Assembly: GCA_017624275.1 (NCBI GenBank)
Contig: JAGANG010000044.1
Coordinates: 1 to 52,057, forward strand
Origin: Spirochaetales bacterium
Lineage (GTDB): Bacteria > Spirochaetota > GWE2-31-10
Length of the DNA stretch: 52,057 nt
Direction of reading: 5' to 3'
A program made the translations under genes and the position numbers. The notes below the pieces were generated by a model. The model made no database searches and had not been told where the DNA came from. It was given only the letters and a program-made list of their open reading frames with translations. Of this stretch, positions 17,202-26,495 are shown in pieces. How positions within the stretch are numbered: position 1 is the stretch's first letter; each line of letters starts with the position of its first letter.

Positions 17202-20200
17202 TTATTTTTTTGACCAAGTTCCGGTACTTTTTCCCTCATCACCTCCATCCCAACTATTGATTATGAAACAATTTTTTCCGTCGTTAGGAATTGTTAGATT
17301 TATTGTTTGATTCCATTTTGCGTCCCATCCGAGTTCAGTTACCTCAGGGTTATTTCTGGTAAAAATAACATTCGGATATTTACTGTCTATTTCACATTCA
17401 TAAATACCATCGGCATCGGAATCAGTCATTTTGTACCAAGTTTCTCCGTTACCGTAAGCATAAACTGCAAACCAAGCGTAATCTCCAGCCCATTCCCATG
17501 GATTAAGGTAAATTGTTTGATAAGTCGGTTCAACACCTTTTTCACCTTTTTGCCAGATAGTAAAGTTTGTTCCGCTGTAAATAGGATAATTTCCTGTGTA
17601 ACCGGTACCTGTAGGAGAATATGCATCTCCACCGATTTTCACGATGATTTCGCCTTTTGTTCCTGCAATTTTAGCTACATAATTTGTCGTTGTCTTTGCA
17701 AGAACAGTCACGGTATCATCATACTCGATACCTAAAGTATGTCTGAGGTTAATCAAATAATCGATGTGCTCTTTCATAGTTTTCTTTGTACCGGAAACAC
17801 CTTCTGCCCCGCGATATTGCCAACCGCTTTCGGCAAAGTAATGTTGATTTGCAACACATGGCATACCCGGATGAGTCAGAATAAACGCATAAGCTGCTGC
17901 AACATCGCCCCAGCTTAATTCCCAATGCTGTTGAGTACTTCCTGTATCATGGTTATCTACAAAAGTAACAGCAGCAGCCGGATTGCTTCTCATGAGAGTC
18001 GCAGTATCTGCAAGAAGTGACAAATCCCATAATTCATCTTGAGATTTATCTTGTACTCCATCTGCAACTTTAGTCCAACCGAACGCCTCATTCATTTTTT
18101 GTTTCAACACAAAGTCAAATGCACGAGATTCTTTTCCGGCTTGTCCGTTTACGGTTTTACCTGTTGCATCAATCCAATTGTTCAACAATGAAGCCCAATC
18201 TCCGTCATCCGGCCAGTATTCACCTACAGAGAATGCGGCATCACTCATTGCGTTGTAGTAGCCAACATAGTCTCCGGCAAAGCCTTTTACATAGTCATAA
18301 CGCCAGCCCACGAATCCGGCACGTTTCAATACAGAGTTCATCCAGCTGTAAATACCTTGTTGAACAGTTGGATTTGTATGGTCTAAATCTCGGTAAGCAG
18401 CATAAGCCATTCCGCTGTCTTTTGCACCTTTTTTAGAAGAGCCAATCATTGGACTTCCTGATAATGAAAATCCTTCATCATCACTACAGATAGAATAGTA
18501 GTCGTCATTCCATTTTGGATTAGTAAAATCTCCCCAAGAAGTTGTTCCCGAACGGTGATTTACTACAATATCAGCAATCGCTATTGCTGGTTGAATAGCT
18601 TGAATTACCGCTTTGAGTTCTTCTTCCGTTCCGTAACAGTTGTTCAAATCGTTCAACTGGTTAGGAGCGTATCCTTCGGAACTTGACGTATCTGTCTTGC
18701 TTGGAGGCGGGAACCAAACATATTCAAATCGGTCTTTGACTTCATCTGTATAATCCAACATTGTAGTATACCATTTGCCCCATTTCGGATTAGGATTTTC
18801 GGCATTGAAACCTTCACCTCGAGGAGCCGAATCCCAGTTGAAACCTTGAAGCATTACACCAGATTTATTTTCTGTATAAGTTTGTGCAGTTTGTTTTGTG
18901 TATTCAGCAGTTACAATTGAAGAATTCCCCAAACCGGCTTTAGTTCCCACAACTTTTAATGTTGCAGTTGCATCAATTTTAATTCCTGTAGAAGCTGAAT
19001 ATTTGTTGCTTGATTCAGTCGGTTCTGTTCCGTCGGTTGTATAATAAATACTGACGTCTTCTGTTGTATCGCAAGTCACAAATACAGTAATTGTATTCCA
19101 GAAGTCTCCTGCAGGAACTGATAAAACAGGTGTTTCTACTACACTTCCGTTTGTGTATTTTTTAGTAACAATTTCAGATGAATACGCACCGTCTTTGTAT
19201 GCAATAGCTTTTATAGTTGTAGTACTTGTAAGGCTGATTGCACTTGTATACAAAGTTCCGTTATCAGCACTCGGTACACTTCCGTCTGTTGTGTAATAAA
19301 TTTTGGCTCCGGTTGTAGCACAAGAAATTTCTACATTTACGGAATCGTCAAACGTTTCTGCCGAAGGCGTGAAAGTCGGATTTTTTACGGTTTCACGTTT
19401 TGCAACTTCTTTCAAGATAACTATTGACCACGGAGCTACACCGTAACTTTCAGATATTTCTACAGAATCGATAGTTTTATGATTCCAGCAGTTTAATTCG
19501 TTTTCAAAATAACTTTGTGTATCTGCAATACGTACCCAAGATTTTCCGCTGGCCGCAGTCGGTACGGTAAACGGAACTTCGGCTGTATACATATTCATAA
19601 ATACAAGGTAATCGCTACCGCCGGAAACTTTGTCACCGTCAATATGAAGCCATACGCAACTGTCGCCGTCATTTAATGTTGATTCTCCGTCTTCTTTTTT
19701 GAAGTTATAAGGTACATTGTAATCTTTTTGATTGAAAGTCGGCTCTTCGGCACGTAGATTTAATAAGTATTTCATAAACACAAAGTTTCCGTTTACTTTG
19801 TCCGAATTATTAAATGTTCCGAAGTTGTTGTGATATTCACCGTCACCGCCTGTTGCAACTTTGTGAGGTGAATCTGTATTAATCATGTTGTAATTTGACC
19901 AAGTAGCTACAGAGTCAATATTGTACGGATTGTTGTTTCCGTTTTGAGTTCGGCTAAATTCATCTCCCCAAACAATCATCGGTACACCGCGACTTATCAT
20001 TTGAATAGCGATATAGTTACGGGCAGCTTGACGTTTGTTAATCTGTTCTGTACCGAAACCTAAAGAGTTATAGTCACCGTTACCGCCGTCACTTGGACCG
20101 AAAGGCCATGTTAATACGCCGTTTTGAGCATTTCCGCTGCCTTGATAGCTACAAAGATCGGCAAGTGTAAATCCGTCGTGAGCAACAATAAAGTTTACAG

Positions 20201-22814
20201 ATTTATGCGGACCGCCTTGGTCGTTGAAGTTGCCGTAATCACCGTTGATAAAATCGTTTACGCTACCACGATTTCCTGTACTTACATAAGAACGAACTGT
20301 ATCACGATAGCGACCGTTCCATTCTCCCCAACCGTTAGGGAATTGACCTACTTGATAACCGTCACTTCCGTGGCAATCCCAAGCTTCCGCAATCATTTCA
20401 GCATTTCTGGATGTACCGAGAGCTGCAATTTCTTTGATTGTAGTTGCATTTTGATTAAATGCCCAAGTACCTTTTCCTTCACGACCGATAACAGGAGCTA
20501 AGTCAAATCGGTAACCGTCAACTCCCATTTCGTCAATCCAATAAGTAAGGGAATCAAGAATAAACTGTCGAACCATCGGATTATCACATTGTAAGTTGTT
20601 TCCGCAACCTGTTGTTTGCCAATGGTCTCCCACATTTCCCGGAGTCAGACAATAATATTCAGCACAGTCCAAACCTCGCATAAATGTAAGTTCGGCAGTG
20701 TTGTAATTATCTTTTGTTCCGTACCAAGGACCGCCTTCTCCGGAGTGATTGAATACTACGTCAAGGTAAACTTCCATGCCGGCTTTGTGGAAAGCAGCAA
20801 CCATTTCTTTAAATTCTTTTGTAGGACCACCGTAAGACTTATCGCTTGAATATCGTCTGTCCGGTGCAAAATATCCGTAAGTCATGTAAGCCCAATAATT
20901 TCCGCCCGGAGCGTCATCAGGATTTGCGTCGTTATCAGATTCATGAACCGGTAAAAGTTCGATTGTATTTACACCTAAAGCTTTAAGATAAGGAGCCAAC
21001 ATTCCGGCACCTTTGTAAGTTCCTTGGTATTCTGCCGGGATATTTACGACATCTTCAAATCCGTCAATTCCGTTTAATATAGATTTAAGATTTGCAGAAG
21101 ATGAATGTTTTGTAATTCCTCTGGCGTGTGCTTCGTAAATAATGGCTTTTTCTTGAGGAATTTCAGGTTTTGTTCCAAAACTTGTATTATCTACAACAAC
21201 TACTGATTTTGGAGCATATTTACCAGTGTCAAAATTTCGGCGAACAGTTCCTTTATAAGTTTCGCTTCCGGTTCCGTACATTCCGTCGTCGAAGCTGCCC
21301 AGAGTTGTCGGATTTGACTTATCGTGAGAAATTTCTTTTGCATAAGGGTCAAATAAAACTTTATTTGGATTAAATCTGTTTCCGGCAGCGTCATAATCTT
21401 TTACAAAACCTTCATTGCTGTTTCCTCTGTTCCATTCTTCAGAATATTTCCAGTTCGGTCCCCATGCACGGAAAGCATACAAAGTTCCGTTAGGAATACC
21501 GGCAATTTTAGCTCGCCAAATATTATTACTGCCTTTTTCCATCCAGTAATCGTATTTAGCATCTTCTCCGGCTGCATTTTCATAGATTTCCAACAAAATT
21601 TTTGTAGCATTTTTTGAATAAACAGCAAAAGTTCCGTTACCGTCTGTGTCTATGTCAGCACCGAGTTTATAAGATTCATTCGCCCAGTTTGCCTTGTCTA
21701 CTGGAGAATAATCTCCGCTTTCCGGATAATTGAAACCGAGTTTTGAAATTGTATATTCTTTTGTTACAACGGCAGAAGGATTAAGTCCTTCGATTACGGC
21801 AAATGCTTTTACTGTAGTATTTTTTGTAATTTTAAATGCTTCAGAATATTTTGGGCTTTCTGTAGTAGGTTCACTTCCGTCAATTGTATAATAAACAGTT
21901 GAGCCGGCTTCAGATTCGATAGAAATTTCCAACGAATCGGCAAAATAGATTGTGTTCGGTAAAATCTTAGGTTGCGGAGTATCAAAATTTAAAGTTCCTA
22001 AATCTAAAGTTTGACCTTCGGTAACAGTGATTTCTTTTTTATACCAGTCAAAACCAGTATCGATAGATTTGATAATAAAATCCCATTTACCGGCAGTAAT
22101 CGAGGTAATTGTACCGGCAGAAACTTTACTTTCTTTAGAAGCCGGGTCTGTCACTATTACTGTGTAATTGTCGTAGTTGTCACCTGCGACATCAAAAGTG
22201 ACAGTAGCACCGTTTAGCACATAATTTTTCTTTTCCTTAAACATGTTCTTGCTAAAATCATCAGCAAGAGCCTTTGTATCAATCAATGTTGCATGAACGG
22301 TAGAATCAATATGTTCTGCCAATGCTTCTTTATCTTCTGCGGTAATACTGCTGATGTCGTAGCCCAGTTGCAACAATTCATAAAAAACATTTCCCAATGC
22401 TGTAGAAGCCCAATTTACATCAACAGAATTATTTCCTGTATTAATATCTGTAACGGCTCGCATTACAACGCCGTTTATAAAATCTTCATCAGTTATACCT
22501 GAAGATTTTTTGGCAGCTTGTACCGTAATAATACGGTTTTTACCTGTAGGAATGTGTTGAATGGTAACTCCGGTAACTTTTCCGTCCTTAATGGTAGTTT
22601 CTGTAGATAACGGAGCGAATTTTTCTCCCGATACACTTACTTTTGCACCGAGAATTTTTTCTATTTGCAATGTTCTAGATCCGGAAACATTACCGATTGT
22701 AAGATTTCCGAATGTTTGAACCGGTTTTAGATTCACACTCTGAGTAGAGGGATTTTCACAACTGAACATCAGTGCGATAAGTATTAAAGGTAAAATAAGA
22801 ATTTTATTTTTCAT
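17202..22814 (-). CDS. Lipoprotein fusion: isoamylase-type debranching enzyme plus plant-type alpha-amylase
   Basis: 1870 residues with a lipoprotein signal ending FSC (Cys19). In order: an N-terminal region (to about 280), a chitobiase-like beta domain (about 283-355), a CBM48-like domain (about 375-460), and an isoamylase-type GH13 barrel with DVVFNHSGEG, GVDGYRFDLAPV (nucleophile Asp771), IAEAWD (Glu810) and VAHDGF (Asp880). Then come two chitobiase-like linkers (about 1145-1221 and 1228-1307) and a second GH13 barrel with QGFNWDSAP, ADIVVNHRSGT, WRYDYVKGF (Asp1507), GEYWP (Glu1532) and FVDNHDTGSTQ. A C-terminal WEWAGDYAWFAVYAYGNGE module may bind starch. One chain thus carries alpha-1,6 debranching and alpha-1,4 hydrolysis. 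AGGAGG precedes the ATG, which lies 10 bases after the Ig lipoprotein gene. Confidence 0.9.
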   Translation of the reverse strand: MKNKILILPLILIALMFSCENPSTQSVNLKPVQTFGNLTIGNVSGSRTLQIEKILGAKVSVSGEKFAPLSTETTIKDGKVTGVTIQHIPTGKNRIITVQAAKKSSGITDEDFINGVVMRAVTDINTGNNSVDVNWASTALGNVFYELLQLGYDISSITAEDKEALAEHIDSTVHATLIDTKALADDFSKNMFKEKKNYVLNGATVTFDVAGDNYDNYTVIVTDPASKESKVSAGTITSITAGKWDFIIKSIDTGFDWYKKEITVTEGQTLDLGTLNFDTPQPKILPNTIYFADSLEISIESEAGSTVYYTIDGSEPTTESPKYSEAFKITKNTTVKAFAVIEGLNPSAVVTKEYTISKLGFNYPESGDYSPVDKANWANESYKLGADIDTDGNGTFAVYSKNATKILLEIYENAAGEDAKYDYWMEKGSNNIWRAKIAGIPNGTLYAFRAWGPNWKYSEEWNRGNSNEGFVKDYDAAGNRFNPNKVLFDPYAKEISHDKSNPTTLGSFDDGMYGTGSETYKGTVRRNFDTGKYAPKSVVVVDNTSFGTKPEIPQEKAIIYEAHARGITKHSSSANLKSILNGIDGFEDVVNIPAEYQGTYKGAGMLAPYLKALGVNTIELLPVHESDNDANPDDAPGGNYWAYMTYGYFAPDRRYSSDKSYGGPTKEFKEMVAAFHKAGMEVYLDVVFNHSGEGGPWYGTKDNYNTAELTFMRGLDCAEYYCLTPGNVGDHWQTTGCGNNLQCDNPMVRQFILDSLTYWIDEMGVDGYRFDLAPVIGREGKGTWAFNQNATTIKEIAALGTSRNAEMIAEAWDCHGSDGYQVGQFPNGWGEWNGRYRDTVRSYVSTGNRGSVNDFINGDYGNFNDQGGPHKSVNFIVAHDGFTLADLCSYQGSGNAQNGVLTWPFGPSDGGNGDYNSLGFGTEQINKRQAARNYIAIQMISRGVPMIVWGDEFSRTQNGNNNPYNIDSVATWSNYNMINTDSPHKVATGGDGEYHNNFGTFNNSDKVNGNFVFMKYLLNLRAEEPTFNQKDYNVPYNFKKEDGESTLNDGDSCVWLHIDGDKVSGGSDYLVFMNMYTAEVPFTVPTAASGKSWVRIADTQSYFENELNCWNHKTIDSVEISESYGVAPWSIVILKEVAKRETVKNPTFTPSAETFDDSVNVEISCATTGAKIYYTTDGSVPSADNGTLYTSAISLTSTTTIKAIAYKDGAYSSEIVTKKYTNGSVVETPVLSVPAGDFWNTITVFVTCDTTEDVSIYYTTDGTEPTESSNKYSASTGIKIDATATLKVVGTKAGLGNSSIVTAEYTKQTAQTYTENKSGVMLQGFNWDSAPRGEGFNAENPNPKWGKWYTTMLDYTDEVKDRFEYVWFPPPSKTDTSSSEGYAPNQLNDLNNCYGTEEELKAVIQAIQPAIAIADIVVNHRSGTTSWGDFTNPKWNDDYYSICSDDEGFSLSGSPMIGSSKKGAKDSGMAYAAYRDLDHTNPTVQQGIYSWMNSVLKRAGFVGWRYDYVKGFAGDYVGYYNAMSDAAFSVGEYWPDDGDWASLLNNWIDATGKTVNGQAGKESRAFDFVLKQKMNEAFGWTKVADGVQDKSQDELWDLSLLADTATLMRSNPAAAVTFVDNHDTGSTQQHWELSWGDVAAAYAFILTHPGMPCVANQHYFAESGWQYRGAEGVSGTKKTMKEHIDYLINLRHTLGIEYDDTVTVLAKTTTNYVAKIAGTKGEIIVKIGGDAYSPTGTGYTGNYPIYSGTNFTIWQKGEKGVEPTYQTIYLNPWEWAGDYAWFAVYAYGNGETWYKMTDSDADGIYECEIDSKYPNVIFTRNNPEVTELGWDAKWNQTINLTIPNDGKNCFIINSWDGGDEGKSTGTWSKK

Positions 22815-22823
22815 TTGTACCTC

Positions 22824-23891
22824 CTAGTTAAAATCAATATTGATATTACCGTTTCCGGCTGTTACGGTAACAGTAATAACAATTTTTGATATGGCTGTTT
22901 TTTCAATGTGGTTGACTTCTATTTTATTTGTTACTTCACATTGATAATAGAAAGTTCCTATTTCGAGTGAAGTGATTTTTAGTGACGGAGTTTCATCCGG
23001 TAATGCACTAAAATTGATGTTATCGGAAGATTTACTCCATTTGTATGAAAGGATTCCATCATCAAGTGATGTTGCTTCAACTTTAAGAGTTTCTTCCTTA
23101 TTAAAGTCAATAGTGTAATTTGTAGTTGCGACAATTTTAGGCGGCATTGCATTCCCGATTTCTGTAACTACTACAGTGAAAATCGGCGTATCAGCCGAAG
23201 CTGTTTTTCCGTCTAATGTATTTGTAACTGTACACTTGTAGTAAGTAGTACCGACTACAGATGTATCCGGAATATATTCGTCGCCGGTAACTCCTTCAAG
23301 TACAGAAAAATCTTTATCATTTATAATAGCTTTGTACCATTGGTAAGAAAGTACGCCGCCGTCTGTTACGGTAGCAGAAACTTTTAATGCATCCGGAGTA
23401 TCTCCTACTCGATAGCTGAAAATTTCTGATAATTCAGGAATTACAACTTTATTATTATCCTCTTCTTCTTTTTTTCCTTCCTCAGTGACTTCAACTGTCA
23501 AAACCGGAGATTCTTTGGAAGCAGTTTTTCCTTTTAATGTGTTTGTAACCGTACATTTGTAGTAAGTAGTACCTGCAACGGAAGTGTCCGGTTTATAGTC
23601 TTTTTCCAAAGCGTTGGTAATAGCTGTATATTCGCCGTCAAGGGAATCGCTTTTGTACCATTGATAAGACAATACTCCGCCATCGGTCACGGTAGCTACT
23701 ACGGTTAAATCTTTGGCTTGTTCGTTAATTTTGTAAGTTAATGTTTCACTTACGGTAGATATTACCGGCGTTTGCGGATTTACCGGTGCCGGCTTGTCTT
23801 CAGGTTCTTCTTTTTGTGTTTCACAACATGAAAAAATCATCATTATACAGATAGAAAAGAACACTGCTAATGAGAATATTTTTTTACACAT
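22824..23891 (-). CDS. Lipoprotein with three Ig-like repeats, likely starch-locus surface protein
   Basis: 355 residues from ATG 23891, preceded by AAAAGGAGGAACT; an upstream in-frame start at 23933 lacks a ribosome site and would bury the signal. The signal peptide ends IFSCC, typical of a lipoprotein. Three repeats of about 90-100 residues follow, each with the core VTDGGVLSYQWYK (the third reads DDGILSYKWSK) and a YYKCTVTNTL (YYQCEVTNKI) strand, the pattern of bacterial Ig-like domains found in binding or adhesion proteins. It is the first gene of the starch block, 10 bases before the fusion enzyme, so it may bind starch or position the enzymes at the surface. This role is inferred from position only. 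Confidence 0.8.
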   Translation of the reverse strand: MCKKIFSLAVFFSICIMMIFSCCETQKEEPEDKPAPVNPQTPVISTVSETLTYKINEQAKDLTVVATVTDGGVLSYQWYKSDSLDGEYTAITNALEKDYKPDTSVAGTTYYKCTVTNTLKGKTASKESPVLTVEVTEEGKKEEEDNNKVVIPELSEIFSYRVGDTPDALKVSATVTDGGVLSYQWYKAIINDKDFSVLEGVTGDEYIPDTSVVGTTYYKCTVTNTLDGKTASADTPIFTVVVTEIGNAMPPKIVATTNYTIDFNKEETLKVEATSLDDGILSYKWSKSSDNINFSALPDETPSLKITSLEIGTFYYQCEVTNKIEVNHIEKTAISKIVITVTVTAGNGNINIDFN

Positions 23892-24208
23892 AGTTCCTCC
23901 TTTTTTGTTATGTGTATTAAAGATTAGCGTCAACTATTTTACTTTTGAATTATCATATATTTTTTAGATACGGAATGAAGAGTTTTTTATATTTTTTCTT
24001 TTATCAATCTGTAATTTTACATTTGAATGATTATTTAAATTTTTAATTATTTTTTTAGATTAAAAAATTGCTGTTTTATCCCAAAATAGTATCGGGGTCT
24101 GTCGTTTGCCGAATGTTACTTATGTAACAACGTGTTTTTTAAGATGACAAAAAGTAAAAATTGGACTATAGTCGCCAAAATATTAATTTAGAAAAAGAAA
24201 GAAATATT
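23892..24208. other. Divergent intergenic region between the starch block and metX
   Basis: About 317 very AT-rich bases containing the divergent promoters. The only clear structure is TGTTAC-TTAT-GTAACA at 24114-24129, on the metX side. A TTGACG/TAACAA pair on the minus strand (23933-23905) would start transcription inside the ribosome site, so I do not call it. Confidence 0.4.
24114..24129 (+). promoter_or_regulatory. Perfect dyad upstream of metX
   Basis: TGTTAC and GTAACA flank a 4-base spacer (TTAT), about 80 bases before the metX start. The size fits a dimeric repressor or activator site, and it could also fold as a short hairpin. No matching copy was seen at the metY or rrf2 promoters. 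Confidence 0.4.
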
Positions 24209-25354
24209 ATGTCAAAAATTATTCCTTATAAGAACATTAAATATTACACCTTTGCAGAGAACAAAGATTTTTGTTTGGAATCCGGCGAAATGTTTGGTCC
24301 GATAACTGTAGCTTATGAGACTTTCGGGACTTTAAACGAAGATAAAAGTAATGCTGTTTTGATTTTTCATGCACTTACCGGAGATTCTCATGTGACATCT
24401 TCTTATGATGACGACGATTCTACGCCGGGCTGGTGGGATTCTTTAGTCGGTCGCGGAAAAGAAGTTGATACTGATAAATATTTTGTTATTTGTGCGAATC
24501 TTTTGGGCGGATGTATGGGCTCGTCCGGACCGTCATCGATTAATTCGGATACAAATAAGCCTTACGGTTCATCTTTCCCGTTTATCAGTGTCAATGATAT
24601 GGTAAATGTTCAAAAAAAGCTTGTTGATTCTCTCGGAATCAAGCAATTGGAATGTGTAATAGGCGGCTCTTTGGGCGGAATGGCGACTGTTTCTATGATG
24701 ACAAATTATCCGGATATTGCTCGTTCTTTTATAGTAATTGCTTCAGCTTACAAAACATCATCGCAAATTATGGCTTTTTACGAAGTCGGTCGAAATGCAA
24801 TTCTTGCAGATCCTTATTATCATGAAGGTAATTACTACGGCAAAGAACTTCAACCTGAACGAGGATTGGGAATTGCCCGAATGGTAGCTCATATTACTTA
24901 CCTTTCTACTACCGGAATGGAAAATAAATTCGGACGAATGATTCAAGAAAATGTGATAAACGAAAAATTAGCTTACAGTAGATTTGGACCGATGTTTGCG
25001 ATAGAAAGTTACTTGCGACACCAAAGTAAAAAATTTATTGCTCGTTTTGATGCCAATAGTTATTTGTATCTTACAAAAGCAATGGATATGTACGATCTTA
25101 CTCAAGGCGGCAAAAAAACACTGGCTTCAGAATTTTCTAATGTTAATAAAAAAGTTTTGATTATTTCTTTTACGTCAGATTGGCATTTTACACCGTCGGA
25201 CAGTTGGGAAATGGCAAAAGAGCTGGCTCGACAAGGTAAAGATGTTTCTTATATTAATATAGAATCTTCTTACGGTCATGATTCGTTTTTACTTCCCAAC
25301 GAAATGCAGGAACGAGCTGTAGAGAGCTTTTTGAAAAACGTAGGAGGTAAATAA
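24209..25354 (+). CDS. metX: Homoserine O-acetyltransferase
   Basis: 381 residues, an alpha/beta hydrolase that acylates homoserine for methionine synthesis. Visible are VLIFHALTGDSHV (oxyanion region), NLLGGCMGSSGPSS, the nucleophile elbow GGSLGGMA, and the late Asp and His of FTSDWHF and YGHDSFL. The acyl donor (acetyl or succinyl) cannot be proved from sequence, but the partner enzyme at 45496 is of O-acetylhomoserine type. I chose ATG 24209; a TTG-started extension from 24161 has no ribosome site. The stop codon overlaps the metW start (TAATG). Confidence 0.92.
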   Translation: MSKIIPYKNIKYYTFAENKDFCLESGEMFGPITVAYETFGTLNEDKSNAVLIFHALTGDSHVTSSYDDDDSTPGWWDSLVGRGKEVDTDKYFVICANLLGGCMGSSGPSSINSDTNKPYGSSFPFISVNDMVNVQKKLVDSLGIKQLECVIGGSLGGMATVSMMTNYPDIARSFIVIASAYKTSSQIMAFYEVGRNAILADPYYHEGNYYGKELQPERGLGIARMVAHITYLSTTGMENKFGRMIQENVINEKLAYSRFGPMFAIESYLRHQSKKFIARFDANSYLYLTKAMDMYDLTQGGKKTLASEFSNVNKKVLIISFTSDWHFTPSDSWEMAKELARQGKDVSYINIESSYGHDSFLLPNEMQERAVESFLKNVGGK

Positions 25355-25959
25355 TGAAATTACCTAAAGAGTTAGTAATAAGCAGAATATCAGACGAAGT
25401 CGCTCACGGAAGTCGTGTACTCGATTTGGGATGCGGTGACGGGACTTTGCTTAAACATTTGAAAGAAGTGCGTAACGTTGTGGGATACGGAATAGAGATT
25501 GACAGTAATGCAATTCTTTCATGTATTAAAAAAGATATAAATGTACTCCATTGGAATCTTAACGATTTACCTTTGGATTTTCCTGATCATTTTTATGATA
25601 CCGTAATTCTTACTCATACTTTGCAGCAGGTTTTGCGACCTAAAGAATTGATTGACGAAATGTTGCGTGTAGGAAAAGAAGTAATTTTAAGTTTCCCGAA
25701 TTTCGGTCAATACAAACTCAGATTTAAACTTCTTACCGGTGGGAGAATGCCGTCAACCGCAACTTTACCGGATAAGTGGTACGAAACGCCTAATATTAAA
25801 CTTTTAACAGTCAAAGATTTTTATGATTTTTGCGAAGAAAATCAGATTGAGATTTTGACGCATTATTTCTTCAGAAAATCTAAGTTCGGAATGGTTCCGG
25901 TACATAATTTTGCCAATCTTCGTGCCGATGTCGCAATTTTTAAGATTAAGCGAAAATAA
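25354..25959 (+). CDS. metW: MetW-type methyltransferase-fold protein
   Basis: 201 residues. The class I methyltransferase fold starts with VLDLGCGDGTLLKHL, and HTLQQVLRPKELIDEMLRVG and SFPNFGQYKLRFKLLTGGRMP are typical of MetW. MetW is usually encoded with metX and is needed for full homoserine acetyltransferase activity in several bacteria. The ATG shares its first base with the metX stop, and the ribosome site TAGGAGGT lies inside metX, so translation is coupled. No clear terminator follows. Confidence 0.92.
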   Translation: MKLPKELVISRISDEVAHGSRVLDLGCGDGTLLKHLKEVRNVVGYGIEIDSNAILSCIKKDINVLHWNLNDLPLDFPDHFYDTVILTHTLQQVLRPKELIDEMLRVGKEVILSFPNFGQYKLRFKLLTGGRMPSTATLPDKWYETPNIKLLTVKDFYDFCEENQIEILTHYFFRKSKFGMVPVHNFANLRADVAIFKIKRK

Positions 25960-26000
25960 AATATCGGCAGAAAAAATATTAATAATTTTTTTTTTAGTCC

Positions 26001-26040
26001 GACAATAAAGTGAATTGTCAATGTTGATTCGTAACATTGA
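26001..26040 (+). promoter_or_regulatory. Two overlapping hairpins before fliS
   Basis: GACAAT(7)ATTGTC spans 26001-26019 and TCAATGTT(7)AACATTGA spans 26018-26040. They share two bases, so both cannot fully form at once. They end 7 bases before the fliS ribosome site AGGGAGG (26048-26054). Confidence 0.45.
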
Positions 26041-26060
26041 TTTACTTAGGGAGGACGGTT

Positions 26061-26495
26061 TTGGCGGTTAATAATCCTTATCAGCAATACAAACAAACGC
26101 AAATTGCGACGGCTGACCAAGGGCGACTTGTAGTAATGTTGTATGACGGAGCTATCAAATTTTTGAGTAAAGCTTTGGATATAATGGAAAAAGAAAAGTT
26201 GTCTGGCAGTGATATTGAGAAAATTCACGTTAATATTGTGAAAACTCAAGATATTATTTCTGAATTGATGAGTTCTTTAAATATGGAAGTGGGTGAGTTT
26301 TCGAACAGATTGTTCAGTATTTATATGTATATGAATAATCGTTTGATAGAAGGAAATATTAAAAAGGATAAAGCTCCGTTGTTAGAAGTTCGACGTCATC
26401 TTACAGAATTGCGTGAGGCATGGGCTCAGGCTTCTAAAAATGTTCAGCAAGAAAGTGTCACTAAACAAGCGGGAGGAATCAATGTTGCAACCTGA
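26061..26495 (+). CDS. fliS: Flagellin export chaperone FliS
   Basis: 144 residues from a TTG start at 26061 with AGGGAGG 6 bases upstream; the longer frame from 26037 has no ribosome site. The start AVNNPYQQYKQTQIATADQG followed by VVMLYDGAIKFL is the FliS signature. FliS binds the C-terminus of flagellin in the cytoplasm, preventing early polymerisation and guiding export. The next gene overlaps by 14 bases, indicating an operon. Confidence 0.93.
   Translation: MAVNNPYQQYKQTQIATADQGRLVVMLYDGAIKFLSKALDIMEKEKLSGSDIEKIHVNIVKTQDIISELMSSLNMEVGEFSNRLFSIYMYMNNRLIEGNIKKDKAPLLEVRRHLTELREAWAQASKNVQQESVTKQAGGINVAT

Noticed and set aside
17307..22502. Many plus-strand frames inside the starch fusion gene
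   Set aside because: They lack ribosome sites and oppose an uninterrupted 1870-codon gene with clear GH13 motifs.
23905..23933. TTGACG/TAACAA promoter for the Ig lipoprotein operon
   Set aside because: The predicted start of transcription falls inside the Shine-Dalgarno sequence, which the gene clearly uses.
26007..26040. Sigma28-type flagellar promoter before fliS
   Set aside because: TAAA is present but the expected GCCGATAA-like -10 is not.
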